NCBI GenBank assembly: GCA_947461985.1 | Contig: CANHNT010000022.1 | Span: 1-13,510 of the forward strand | Reading direction: 5' to 3' | DNA length: 13,510 nucleotides | Source: Bacteroidota bacterium | GTDB taxonomy: Bacteria > Bacteroidota > Bacteroidia > Chitinophagales > Chitinophagaceae | Part shown: positions 1 to 6,270 of the stretch, piece by piece | Position numbering within the stretch: position 1 is the first letter of the stretch | How the letters are laid out: every line of letters starts with the position of its first letter | Notes under the pieces: model-generated | Told to the model about the DNA's origin: nothing | Databases searched by the model: none | What the model saw: only the letters and a program-made list of their open reading frames with translations | Translations under genes and position numbers: made by a program

Positions 1-930
1 AGACGATAATAAGGCCGTATCGCCACCTCCACCAACTGGAATTTTTACAGTATCAATTCCTGTTGTGGTTGAAGTATATTGCATATACATGTTAGTATTT
101 GCTAATGTAGTTCCTGTATATGATATTGAATCGGTTGCATAAAATGGTCCTCCTGGAAATCTAGAGAAAGCATAATTTGCAAATGGTCCAAAAACAATTG
201 CAGAGCCATTTAAGTAAGTACCTGAAACCGAAACCGTTTTATTAGCAGGAACGCCTAAACATGAAACGATTTGAGATTGAGTACCTAATGTAATTAAAGG
301 CAACGTTGTAGAAACCGTACCACCAACAGCTAAATCATTTCCTGTTAATCTGCCTAAAGCAAATGTACCACCTAATTGCCCACCCCATCCATATAACCTA
401 AAAATAATGGTTGTTGGATTTGCTACGTCTTGCAAATCAATAATAGTTGATAAATTAATAGAAGTTTGAGCATCGCCATTACCACCTGATGCAGCATAAG
501 AAATTGGTGATCCAATATCTACAAAACTTGTACCTCCGTTGATGCTGTATCTCCATTGAAAACTACTTGGACCTGAACTAGAACGTCTAAAATTTGCTTC
601 TAAAGCTGATAAAGAAACTTTGTAAGTAGCATTTGCAGCGATAGTAAATTGAAAATAATCATTATTAGTAATTGCATCTACCAAAGATGTTTGTTCCCAA
701 GCAGCTGCAGGATAGGCATTACCTAAAAATCCTGAACCTGTAGGAACAACTAAACCTGCACCTCTAGAAATAGAAGAAGGAACAGTATTTGTTGCTGAAG
801 TAGTTGCTGCTACTGCACCTGAACCAGTGGCTGCTGTTAAAAGATTAAAATCAAATGCTGTAATTTGTGCATGTATGTTTACAATTAATGAAAGTATTAA
901 TATGGCAGATAGGCATAGTTTTTTTATCAT
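1..930 (-). CDS. Secreted beta-sandwich protein, C-terminus outside window (likely T9SS cargo)
   Basis: An open frame of 310 codons without a stop runs off the left edge, so only the N-terminal part is present. The ATG at 930-928 is followed by a clear signal peptide: two lysines, a hydrophobic stretch, and probable cleavage after VNIHA at about residue 21. Residues 23 to about 190 have the composition of a beta-rich domain common in large secreted Bacteroidota proteins; NFRRSSSGPSSFQWRYS and RLYGWGG are typical stretches. From about residue 205 a second domain with SVSGTYLNG and a Gly-rich end resembles the Ig-like repeats that follow it in that family. Such proteins usually end in a C-terminal sorting domain for type IX secretion, but that end is not visible, so the T9SS assignment is inference. 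No catalytic motif is seen. It is separated from the upstream ABC-F gene by a terminator and is probably transcribed alone. Confidence 0.85.
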   Translation of the reverse strand, partial: MIKKLCLSAILILSLIVNIHAQITAFDFNLLTAATGSGAVAATTSATNTVPSSISRGAGLVVPTGSGFLGNAYPAAAWEQTSLVDAITNNDYFQFTIAANATYKVSLSALEANFRRSSSGPSSFQWRYSINGGTSFVDIGSPISYAASGGNGDAQTSINLSTIIDLQDVANPTTIIFRLYGWGGQLGGTFALGRLTGNDLAVGGTVSTTLPLITLGTQSQIVSCLGVPANKTVSVSGTYLNGSAIVFGPFANYAFSRFPGGPFYATDSISYTGTTLANTNMYMQYTSTTTGIDTVKIPVGGGGDTALLSS

Positions 931-947
931 AAAAAATATTTATTTGA

Positions 948-955
948 CAAAAATA
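948..955 (-). promoter_or_regulatory. Possible -7 promoter element for the secreted protein gene
   Basis: The minus strand reads TATTTTTG, an exact match to the Bacteroidota -7 consensus TAnnTTTG. It lies 17 nt before the ATG and just after the terminator of the preceding gene. No TTG is found at the expected -33 distance, and the surroundings are AT-rich, so a chance match is possible. Confidence 0.4.
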
Positions 956-976
956 CTTTAAAGTGGTTGTATAAAT

Positions 977-1015
977 AAAAAAAGACATCATTTATAAATG
1001 AACAAATGATGTCTT
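977..1015 (-). terminator. Rho-independent terminator after the ABC-F gene
   Basis: A perfect 12-bp inverted repeat (arms 982-993 and 1004-1015, arm sequence AAGACATCATTT on the minus strand) encloses a 10-nt loop. It is followed on the minus strand by an uninterrupted run of T. It begins 21 nt after the ABC-F stop codon and insulates the secreted protein gene from it. Confidence 0.92.
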
Positions 1016-1036
1016 AACAAAAAATATAAAAATGAA

Positions 1037-2662
1037 TTAACTGTACATTTCAGCTCTTAATTCTTTTACTCGATCGTTTTCTAGGTATTCTTCGTACGTA
1101 GTAATTCGATCAATAATTCCTTTTGGTGTTAATTCTATCACCCGATTACAAACCGAATTGGCAAATGCTAAATCATGCGTAGCCATTAAAACTACCCCAG
1201 GAAAATCAATTACCCCATTGTTAAATGCAGTAATACTTTCTAAATCTAAATGGTTAGTGGGTTCGTCTAATATAACTGCATTCGGATTTTGAATCATCAT
1301 GCGACTCAACATACAACGAACTTTTTCACCTCCACTTAAAACACTCGTTTTTTTCAATAATTCTTCGCCATTAAATAACATTTTTCCTAAAAAACCCCTT
1401 AAAAAATCTTCATCAATATCGGTTACATTTTCAGGAACATATTGACGAAGCCAGTCCATTAACGTCAAGCTATTTTGAAAATACTCTTCATTATTATTGG
1501 GCAAATATGCTTTCGTAATCGTAGTACCCCATTCGTAGGTGCCTGTGGTGGCTTTATATTCATCATTAATGATATTGAAGAAATGGGTAATTGCCATTTG
1601 ATTTTTACTAACAATTAATACTTTATCGGTTCTGCCCACATCAAAAGAAACATCTTCAAACAAGGTTGTACCTTCAAAATAAGAAGCTAATTTTTCTACT
1701 TTTAATATATCGTTTCCAACCTGACGTTCTGGTTTAAATATAATACCCGGATAACGTCGATTACTTGGTTTGATATCTTCTATCACTAATTTTTCTAATG
1801 CTTTTTTACGAGAAGTGGCTTGTTTACTTTTACTGGCATTGGCACTGAAACGAGCAATGAAGTCTAATAAATCTTTCCTTTTTTCTTCGTTCTTTTTGTT
1901 TTTATCCGCTATTTGTCGTGAAGCTAACTGGCTACTTTCATACCAAAAGGTATAGTTACCAGTATATACATTGATTTTACTTTTATCAACGTCAGCAACA
2001 TGCGTACAAACGGTATCTAAAAAGTGTCTATCATGACTCACTACAATAGCTGTATTTTCATATTCAGCCAAAAAGTTTTCTAACCAACGAATGGTTTCTA
2101 CATCCAAATCATTGGTAGGCTCATCTAATAACAATACGTCAGGGTTTCCAAAAAGCGATTGAGCTAAAAGAACTCTAACTTTTTGAGTCCCTGTTAAATC
2201 GGCCATTAATGTTTGATGAACATCGTCCATTATGCCTAAATTGGCTAGCAATTGTGCTGCATCGCTTTCAGATGTATAGCCACCCATTTCGCCAAATTCT
2301 GCTTCTAATTCTCCTGCTTTTAAACCATCCTCTTCCGTAAAATCTTCTTTAGCATATAAAGCATCTTTTTCTTGCTGAATGTCCCAAAGGTGTTTGTTTC
2401 CCATGAGTACCGTATTGATAACAGAAAAATCATTAAACTCAAAATGGTTTTGTTTCAACATACTCAAACGCTCGTTTGGAGATAAGCTCACCGTTCCTTT
2501 ATTCGGCTCTATTTCTCCACTCAAAATTTTCATGAATGTACTTTTTCCAGCACCATTGGCACCAATAATACCGTAACAATTTCCTTTGTGAAAACTGATA
2601 TTTACTTCGTCAAATAAGACACGTTTTCCATATGCCAATGACACATTGTTTGTTGATAACAT
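1037..2662 (-). CDS. ABC-F family ATPase, YbiT/YkpA type
   Basis: This is a soluble protein of 541 residues with two ATP-binding cassettes and no membrane segment. ABC-F proteins bind the ribosomal E site and act on stalled or starting ribosomes; the exact role of the YbiT/YkpA branch is not settled. Cassette 1 has Walker A GANGAGKST (34-42), signature LTGTQ (156-160), Walker B with E181 and the switch SHD (209-211). The linker that contacts P-site tRNA spans about 235-310 and holds RFSANASKSKQATSRKK, typical of this branch. Cassette 2 keeps signature LSGGE (442-446), Walker B with E467 and THD (495-497), but its Walker A (351-360, VSKNQMAITH) has lost the glycines and the lysine. The length matches E. 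coli YbiT (530). The gene has its own putative promoter and a strong terminator. Nothing singles it out as an antibiotic resistance ABC-F. Confidence 0.95.
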   Translation of the reverse strand: MLSTNNVSLAYGKRVLFDEVNISFHKGNCYGIIGANGAGKSTFMKILSGEIEPNKGTVSLSPNERLSMLKQNHFEFNDFSVINTVLMGNKHLWDIQQEKDALYAKEDFTEEDGLKAGELEAEFGEMGGYTSESDAAQLLANLGIMDDVHQTLMADLTGTQKVRVLLAQSLFGNPDVLLLDEPTNDLDVETIRWLENFLAEYENTAIVVSHDRHFLDTVCTHVADVDKSKINVYTGNYTFWYESSQLASRQIADKNKKNEEKRKDLLDFIARFSANASKSKQATSRKKALEKLVIEDIKPSNRRYPGIIFKPERQVGNDILKVEKLASYFEGTTLFEDVSFDVGRTDKVLIVSKNQMAITHFFNIINDEYKATTGTYEWGTTITKAYLPNNNEEYFQNSLTLMDWLRQYVPENVTDIDEDFLRGFLGKMLFNGEELLKKTSVLSGGEKVRCMLSRMMIQNPNAVILDEPTNHLDLESITAFNNGVIDFPGVVLMATHDLAFANSVCNRVIELTPKGIIDRITTYEEYLENDRVKELRAEMYS

Positions 2663-2698
2663 AAACTATTAAAATTCTTGATTTTTTAAAAAGATGTG

Positions 2699-2706
2699 CA
2701 AAGATA
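2699..2706 (-). promoter_or_regulatory. Putative -7 promoter element for the ABC-F gene
   Basis: The minus strand reads TATCTTTG, an exact TAnnTTTG match, 36 nt before the ABC-F ATG in the 102-nt gap after dus. This predicts a 5' leader of about 30 nt. No clear TTG lies at -33. It suggests the ABC-F gene can be transcribed independently of dus. Confidence 0.5.
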
Positions 2707-2764
2707 AGCAAGAAGATTTATTTATACTTGAATAAGATGTTTGCTTTTATATATTAATATAAAA

Positions 2765-3757
2765 TTAGCAATTTTCTGGATTCGCATAATGAACAATTAT
2801 TCTTTCAAAAATTTCGTTGATTTCCTCTACTGAGTTTGCATGTACAAGCTCCATTCGATAATCTTTTATATGCGAAAGCCCTTTTAAATAATTTCCATAA
2901 TGTGGACGCATTTCTAAAATGCCTAATTTAGCTCCTTTCCATTGCATGGCATGATACAAATGTTTTTTACAAGTAATTACCCGATCATCTATCGTTGGGG
3001 GTGCCAATAATTCACCCGTTGCTCGATAATGTTTTATTTCATTAAATATCCAAGGATAACCAATTGCTGCTCTTCCTATCATAACACCATCTACTCCATA
3101 TCGATTTTTATATTCAAGTGCTTTTTGAGGGCTATCAATATCTCCATTTCCGAAAATTGGAATTTTTATTCTTGGATTGTTTTTCACTTTTGCAATCAAT
3201 GTCCAATCTGCTTCGCCTTTATACATTTGTGTACGAGTTCTCCCATGAATGGCAAGTGCCTGAATACCAATGTCTTGTAAACGTTCAGCAACTTCTTCAA
3301 TGTTTTTGGTTTCGTTGTCCCAGCCTAAACGAGTTTTTACTGTTACTGGAATTTTTACTGAATTTACAACGGCCTTGGTAAGAGAAACCATTTTAGGGAT
3401 ATCTTTCAAAATACCTGCCCCAGCTCCTTTGCAAACTACTTTTTTTACGGGGCAACCAAAGTTAATGTCTAATAAGTCGGGACCAGTTGCTTCACAAATT
3501 TTAGCAGAAAGGCACATGGCTTCTTCGTCTCCACCAAAAATTTGTATGCCAATAGGTCGCTCGTAATCAAAAATATCTAATTTTTGAAGACTTTTTATCG
3601 CATCTCTAATTAACCCTTCACTGCTTATAAATTCAGTATACATGAGGTCTGCTCCTTTTTCTTTACAAACTGCTCTAAATGGAGGATCACTCACATCCTC
3701 CATAGGGGCTAATAACAAAGGAAAGTCAGGAAGTTCAATATTGCCAATTTTTATCAC
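2765..3757 (-). CDS. dusB: tRNA-dihydrouridine synthase, DusB family
   Basis: This FMN enzyme reduces uridine to dihydrouridine in the tRNA D-loop with NAD(P)H; it is cytoplasmic. The 330-residue frame has the full family pattern: APMEDVSD for FMN binding (17-24), TEFIS (41-45), GCP with catalytic Cys102, VKTRLGW (140-146), HGRTRTQMYKG (171-181), GNGDI (203-207) and GRAAIG (228-233). The C-terminal helical tRNA-recognition domain includes a MRPHYGNYLKG motif. The start is GTG at 3757-3755. It gives the expected N-terminus (IKIGNIELP), no ATG exists in frame upstream before the promoter region, and the first internal Met lies inside the conserved core. The sequence TACTTTTG ends 4 nt before this GTG, so the mRNA may be leaderless. 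DusB is the usual single Dus of such genomes, but the exact target uridine cannot be read from sequence. Confidence 0.94.
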   Translation of the reverse strand: MIKIGNIELPDFPLLLAPMEDVSDPPFRAVCKEKGADLMYTEFISSEGLIRDAIKSLQKLDIFDYERPIGIQIFGGDEEAMCLSAKICEATGPDLLDINFGCPVKKVVCKGAGAGILKDIPKMVSLTKAVVNSVKIPVTVKTRLGWDNETKNIEEVAERLQDIGIQALAIHGRTRTQMYKGEADWTLIAKVKNNPRIKIPIFGNGDIDSPQKALEYKNRYGVDGVMIGRAAIGYPWIFNEIKHYRATGELLAPPTIDDRVITCKKHLYHAMQWKGAKLGILEMRPHYGNYLKGLSHIKDYRMELVHANSVEEINEIFERIIVHYANPENC

Positions 3758-3761
3758 GACA

Positions 3762-3769
3762 CAAAAGTA
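3762..3769 (-). promoter_or_regulatory. Putative -7 promoter element of dus, abutting the GTG start
   Basis: The minus strand reads TACTTTTG, an exact TAnnTTTG match. Only 4 nt (TGTC) separate it from the GTG start codon, which would place transcription initiation at or next to the start codon. There is no -33 TTG at normal spacing. Confidence 0.5.
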
Positions 3770-3831
3770 TTGTATTGCATATAAATTCTTACATATATAT
3801 ATTTTTTTAATTAACTAAATAATTATATAAA

Positions 3832-3866
3832 TTTTGTCTATATAAACAAATAAACGTTCAATTTTG
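3832..3866 (+). promoter_or_regulatory. Putative promoter of the DUF937-OmpA gene
   Basis: A -33 element TTTTG (3832-3836) is followed after 22 nt by CAATTTTG (3859-3866), one mismatch from TAnnTTTG. The spacing fits the Bacteroidota range. The predicted leader is about 20 nt before the ATG at 3894. The element overlaps a TTG at 3864 that could otherwise be mistaken for the start codon, which favours the ATG. Confidence 0.5.
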
Positions 3867-3893
3867 CATACACTAAAAAAAAATAACTACAAA

Positions 3894-5213
3894 ATGAGTA
3901 ACTTACTACACACATTAAAAGGACTTGCAACCACTGAATTAATTTCAGCTGCTTCGAAATCGCTTGGTGAAAGCGAAGAAGGAGTAACGAAAGCATTAGG
4001 TGGTATTTTGCCTTCCATCTTAAATGGATTGTTGCATTCAAATTCATCTAGCCACTCAATGAATGGTGATTTATTAAGCCATGCAGGAAATAACACGAAC
4101 ATAACAGAAGATTTAATTGGAAGCCTAACACCTGGAAACTCCAATGCTCAATCAATAGGAATGGGCACTCATTTTTTAAATGGTTTATTTGGAGATAAGG
4201 TAACCGATATTTCAAATTTGATTTCAAATTTTTCAGGTATTAAGTCAAGTTCCTCAAATGCATTACTAGGAATTGGAGGCTCTTTAATAGCTTCGTTTTT
4301 AGGAAATAAAATGGCTAGTGAAGGTTTAAATTTTGGAGGCATATTGAATTGGATAGGAGGGCATAAAAATGAAATAGAAAGTGCTTTGCCTACTGGGTTT
4401 TCAAATTTAATGCATGATGATGTCGCTGCATCTGCGTATGCTGAAAATACAGTTGCATCAATAGTTTCAAACAATAACGACCAAGTAGCAGGTGGCATGA
4501 GATGGTTAATGCCATTACTATTGTTAGGTTTATTAGGAGTAGGGATTTTTGTTTGGTTGAAGGGCTGTAATAATGAACTTAAACAAGAAAAAATAGCATT
4601 TAACGAAGCTGGGAATTCAATTTCTAGCGCAGCAGATTCTGCAGCCAATGCGATTTCAAATACAACAGATAGTGCTGCTACTTCTTTAGCCACTCCAACT
4701 TCTACAGGAAAATTAGATGCTGCAGGAAATTGGATCGCAACCAAAGGTGCAGCCATTAAAATTAAATTAGCCAACGGCACTGAATTAGATGCAACAAAAG
4801 GTTCATTAGAAGATAGATTATATCAATTTATTACTGACCCTGCAGCACAACCAGGTAAAGACATTTGGTTTAATTTTGAAGACTTATTATTCGATTCAGG
4901 TAAATCTAAGTTGAAAGACACTGCTGTAACACAATTACAAAACACAGTTGCAATTCTAAAAGCGTATCCTGCTGTAATCGTAAAATTAGGAGGATATACA
5001 GACAATACAGGGGATTCATTAACAAACGTGAAATTATCTGAGTCTAGAGCAAAAGCAGTTTATAATCAAATGATTTCTAAAGGATTAACAGCTAGTTCTT
5101 TCGATGCAAAGGCTTACGAAGGGTATGGTCCACTATTTCCAGTAGCTGAAAATACTACACTAGAAGGACGTGGTCAAAATAGAAGAATTTCAATTAGCGT
5201 AAGAGCGAAATAA
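3894..5213 (+). CDS. DUF937 - transmembrane - OmpA-domain protein
   Basis: From the ATG at 3894 the protein has 439 residues. Residues 3 to about 175 form a DUF937 (YidB-like) domain, rich in Gly, Ser, Leu and Ala, with the typical SLGESEEGVTKALGGILPS stretch (23-41). There is no signal peptide. A single hydrophobic segment lies at about 204-222, followed by an Ala/Ser/Thr-rich linker (about 240-272). Residues 325-437 are an OmpA C-terminal domain with GGYTDNTGD (366-374, Asp370), SESRAKAV (382-389, Arg385) and GRGQNRRISI, the pattern that binds meso-diaminopimelate of peptidoglycan. The topology is inferred: DUF937 in the cytoplasm, the helix in the inner membrane, and the OmpA domain gripping the wall from the periplasm. 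The function of DUF937 is unknown. A TTG 30 nt upstream in frame is not favoured, because it lies in the putative promoter. The gene is flanked by its own promoter and terminator, so it is probably monocistronic. Confidence 0.9.
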   Translation: MSNLLHTLKGLATTELISAASKSLGESEEGVTKALGGILPSILNGLLHSNSSSHSMNGDLLSHAGNNTNITEDLIGSLTPGNSNAQSIGMGTHFLNGLFGDKVTDISNLISNFSGIKSSSSNALLGIGGSLIASFLGNKMASEGLNFGGILNWIGGHKNEIESALPTGFSNLMHDDVAASAYAENTVASIVSNNNDQVAGGMRWLMPLLLLGLLGVGIFVWLKGCNNELKQEKIAFNEAGNSISSAADSAANAISNTTDSAATSLATPTSTGKLDAAGNWIATKGAAIKIKLANGTELDATKGSLEDRLYQFITDPAAQPGKDIWFNFEDLLFDSGKSKLKDTAVTQLQNTVAILKAYPAVIVKLGGYTDNTGDSLTNVKLSESRAKAVYNQMISKGLTASSFDAKAYEGYGPLFPVAENTTLEGRGQNRRISISVRAK

Positions 5214-5237
5214 TTTTTCTTATAAAAATAGTCAATG

Positions 5238-5265
5238 AAATCCCGACTTTGCTCGGGATTTTTTT
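5238..5265 (+). terminator. Rho-independent terminator after the DUF937-OmpA gene
   Basis: A 9-bp perfect stem (5238-5246 AAATCCCGA and 5253-5261 TCGGGATTT) has a 6-nt loop, CTTTGC. It is followed by a T-run ending at 5265, and starts 24 nt after the stop codon. It is the most GC-rich short segment of its surroundings. Confidence 0.92.
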
Positions 5266-5412
5266 CATTTTAGGTATTCTGGATGCGCTTTAGTGCATGT
5301 CATTTATGAGTTGAATGAAATGGTTCCCGATATGATTAAACGAATATTATCAATTTAATAAAAATTAAACAGACAATATTGTTTCTAAACTGAAATTAAG
5401 ATTGAAATTAAT
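5266..5412. other. Non-coding spacer between terminator and rsmA promoter
   Basis: Together with its flanks this is the longest gene-free stretch (5214-5494, 281 nt). Nothing coding is seen. A small hairpin ATGCGC-TTTA-GTGCAT (5283-5298, one G-T pair) is present, followed by AT-rich sequence. Confidence 0.6.
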
Positions 5413-5420
5413 TAACTTCG
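5413..5420 (+). promoter_or_regulatory. Putative -7 promoter element of rsmA
   Basis: TAACTTCG differs from TAnnTTTG at one position and is identical to the octamer in front of the downstream dehydrogenase gene. A CTG lies 20 nt upstream at the -33 distance. The predicted leader is about 70 nt. Confidence 0.45.
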
Positions 5421-5427
5421 TGAAAAT

Positions 5428-5467
5428 TCAATGAAGTTCATCATATGAACACTCAATAATTCATTGA
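5428..5467 (+). promoter_or_regulatory. Nested hairpin in the rsmA leader
   Basis: An 8-bp outer stem TCAATGAA (5428-5435) / TTCATTGA (5460-5467) encloses a 6-bp inner stem GTTCAT (5436-5441) / ATGAAC (5445-5450) with a 3-nt loop and a one-sided 9-nt bulge. It sits between the putative promoter and the rsmA ATG. It could be an RNA structure in the leader or an operator; no known riboswitch or leader class is recognised. Confidence 0.35.
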
Positions 5468-5494
5468 TAACAGAATATCTTTTTAAAAAAATAA

Positions 5495-6250
5495 ATGCAA
5501 TACACACTAAAAAAACAACTTGGACAACATTTTTTACACGATGAAAACGTATGTCAAAAAATAGTAGAAGGATTGGGTCCAAACATCAAAAACTTGCTCG
5601 AAATTGGTCCGGGCGGAGGTGCCATAACAAAATATTTAATGCACTTGCCTGTAGAAAATTATTTGTGTATTGAGCTCGATAAAGAAAAAATTGATTATTT
5701 ACATAAAACATACCCTGAGCTTCAAGGTAAAATTAGCCACGACGATTTCTTAGATGCAGAGCTTCCTTTTCAAGAACACTTTTCTATCATTGGAAATTTC
5801 CCTTATAACATTTCTACACAAATTATTTTTAAAGTGCTTGATTGGAAAGATTATGTAGATGAAGTGGTTGGTATGTTTCAAAAAGAAGTGGCAGAACGAA
5901 TTGCATCTAAACATGGCAGTAAAAGTTATGGCATCATGAGTGTGATTGTGCAATGTTTTTATGATATTGAATATTTATTTGATGTTCCAGCATCGAGTTT
6001 TACACCTCCTCCTAAAGTTACTTCAGGCGTTATTCGATTGACAAGAAATAACAATCCCTATACTATTGCAGATGAAAAAAAGTTTAAAACATTTGTAAAA
6101 GCTGCGTTTAATCAACGTAGAAAAACACTGCGAAATAGTTTGAAATCCATTTTGCCAGCAGAAAAATTGCAAGATGAAATTTTTGCAAAACGTGCAGAGC
6201 AATTGAGTGTGCAACAGTTTGTAGATTTATATAACTCAACATTTGCTTAA
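5495..6250 (+). CDS. rsmA: 16S rRNA (adenine1518-N6/adenine1519-N6)-dimethyltransferase RsmA (KsgA)
   Basis: RsmA dimethylates two adjacent adenines in the 3'-terminal hairpin of 16S rRNA with S-adenosylmethionine, late in 30S assembly. The 251-residue frame has all the landmarks: LGQHFL near the N-terminus (9-14), the SAM motif EIGPGGG (36-42), acidic E60, HDDF (82-85), the catalytic GNFPYNIS (100-107; Phe instead of Leu is usual in Bacteroidota), FTPPPKV (169-175) and FNQRRKTLRNSL (205-216). Length is normal for the phylum. The ATG is preceded by an AT-rich leader with a putative promoter and hairpin but no Shine-Dalgarno sequence. The next gene starts 20 nt downstream on the same strand, so co-transcription is possible even though that gene seems to carry its own -7 element. 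Confidence 0.97.
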   Translation: MQYTLKKQLGQHFLHDENVCQKIVEGLGPNIKNLLEIGPGGGAITKYLMHLPVENYLCIELDKEKIDYLHKTYPELQGKISHDDFLDAELPFQEHFSIIGNFPYNISTQIIFKVLDWKDYVDEVVGMFQKEVAERIASKHGSKSYGIMSVIVQCFYDIEYLFDVPASSFTPPPKVTSGVIRLTRNNNPYTIADEKKFKTFVKAAFNQRRKTLRNSLKSILPAEKLQDEIFAKRAEQLSVQQFVDLYNSTFA

Positions 6251-6258
6251 TATTTTTC

Positions 6259-6266
6259 TAACTTCG
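6259..6266 (+). promoter_or_regulatory. Putative -7 element abutting the GTG start of the dehydrogenase gene
   Basis: TAACTTCG is the same octamer as at the rsmA promoter. Only 4 nt (CAAC) separate it from the GTG start codon at 6271. If used, transcription would begin at or beside the start codon. A TTTG lies 13 nt upstream, closer than the usual -33 spacing. Confidence 0.42.
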
Positions 6267-6270
6267 CAAC

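Noticed and set aside
2745..2764. 8-bp AT-only palindrome directly after the dus stop codon (TTTTATAT/ATATAAAA) as a terminator
   Set aside because: The stem contains no G or C and no T-run follows on the minus strand. In such AT-rich sequence it is expected by chance.
3864..3893. TTG at 3864 as start of the DUF937-OmpA gene, adding ten residues
   Set aside because: The TTG lies within a promoter-like CAATTTTG element, and the added residues match nothing in DUF937. The ATG at 3894 starts directly at the domain.
4169..4780. 203-codon open frame on the minus strand opposite the DUF937-OmpA gene
   Set aside because: It is antisense to a well-supported gene with low-complexity composition mirroring the Ala/Ser-rich coding strand; no recognisable domain or promoter.
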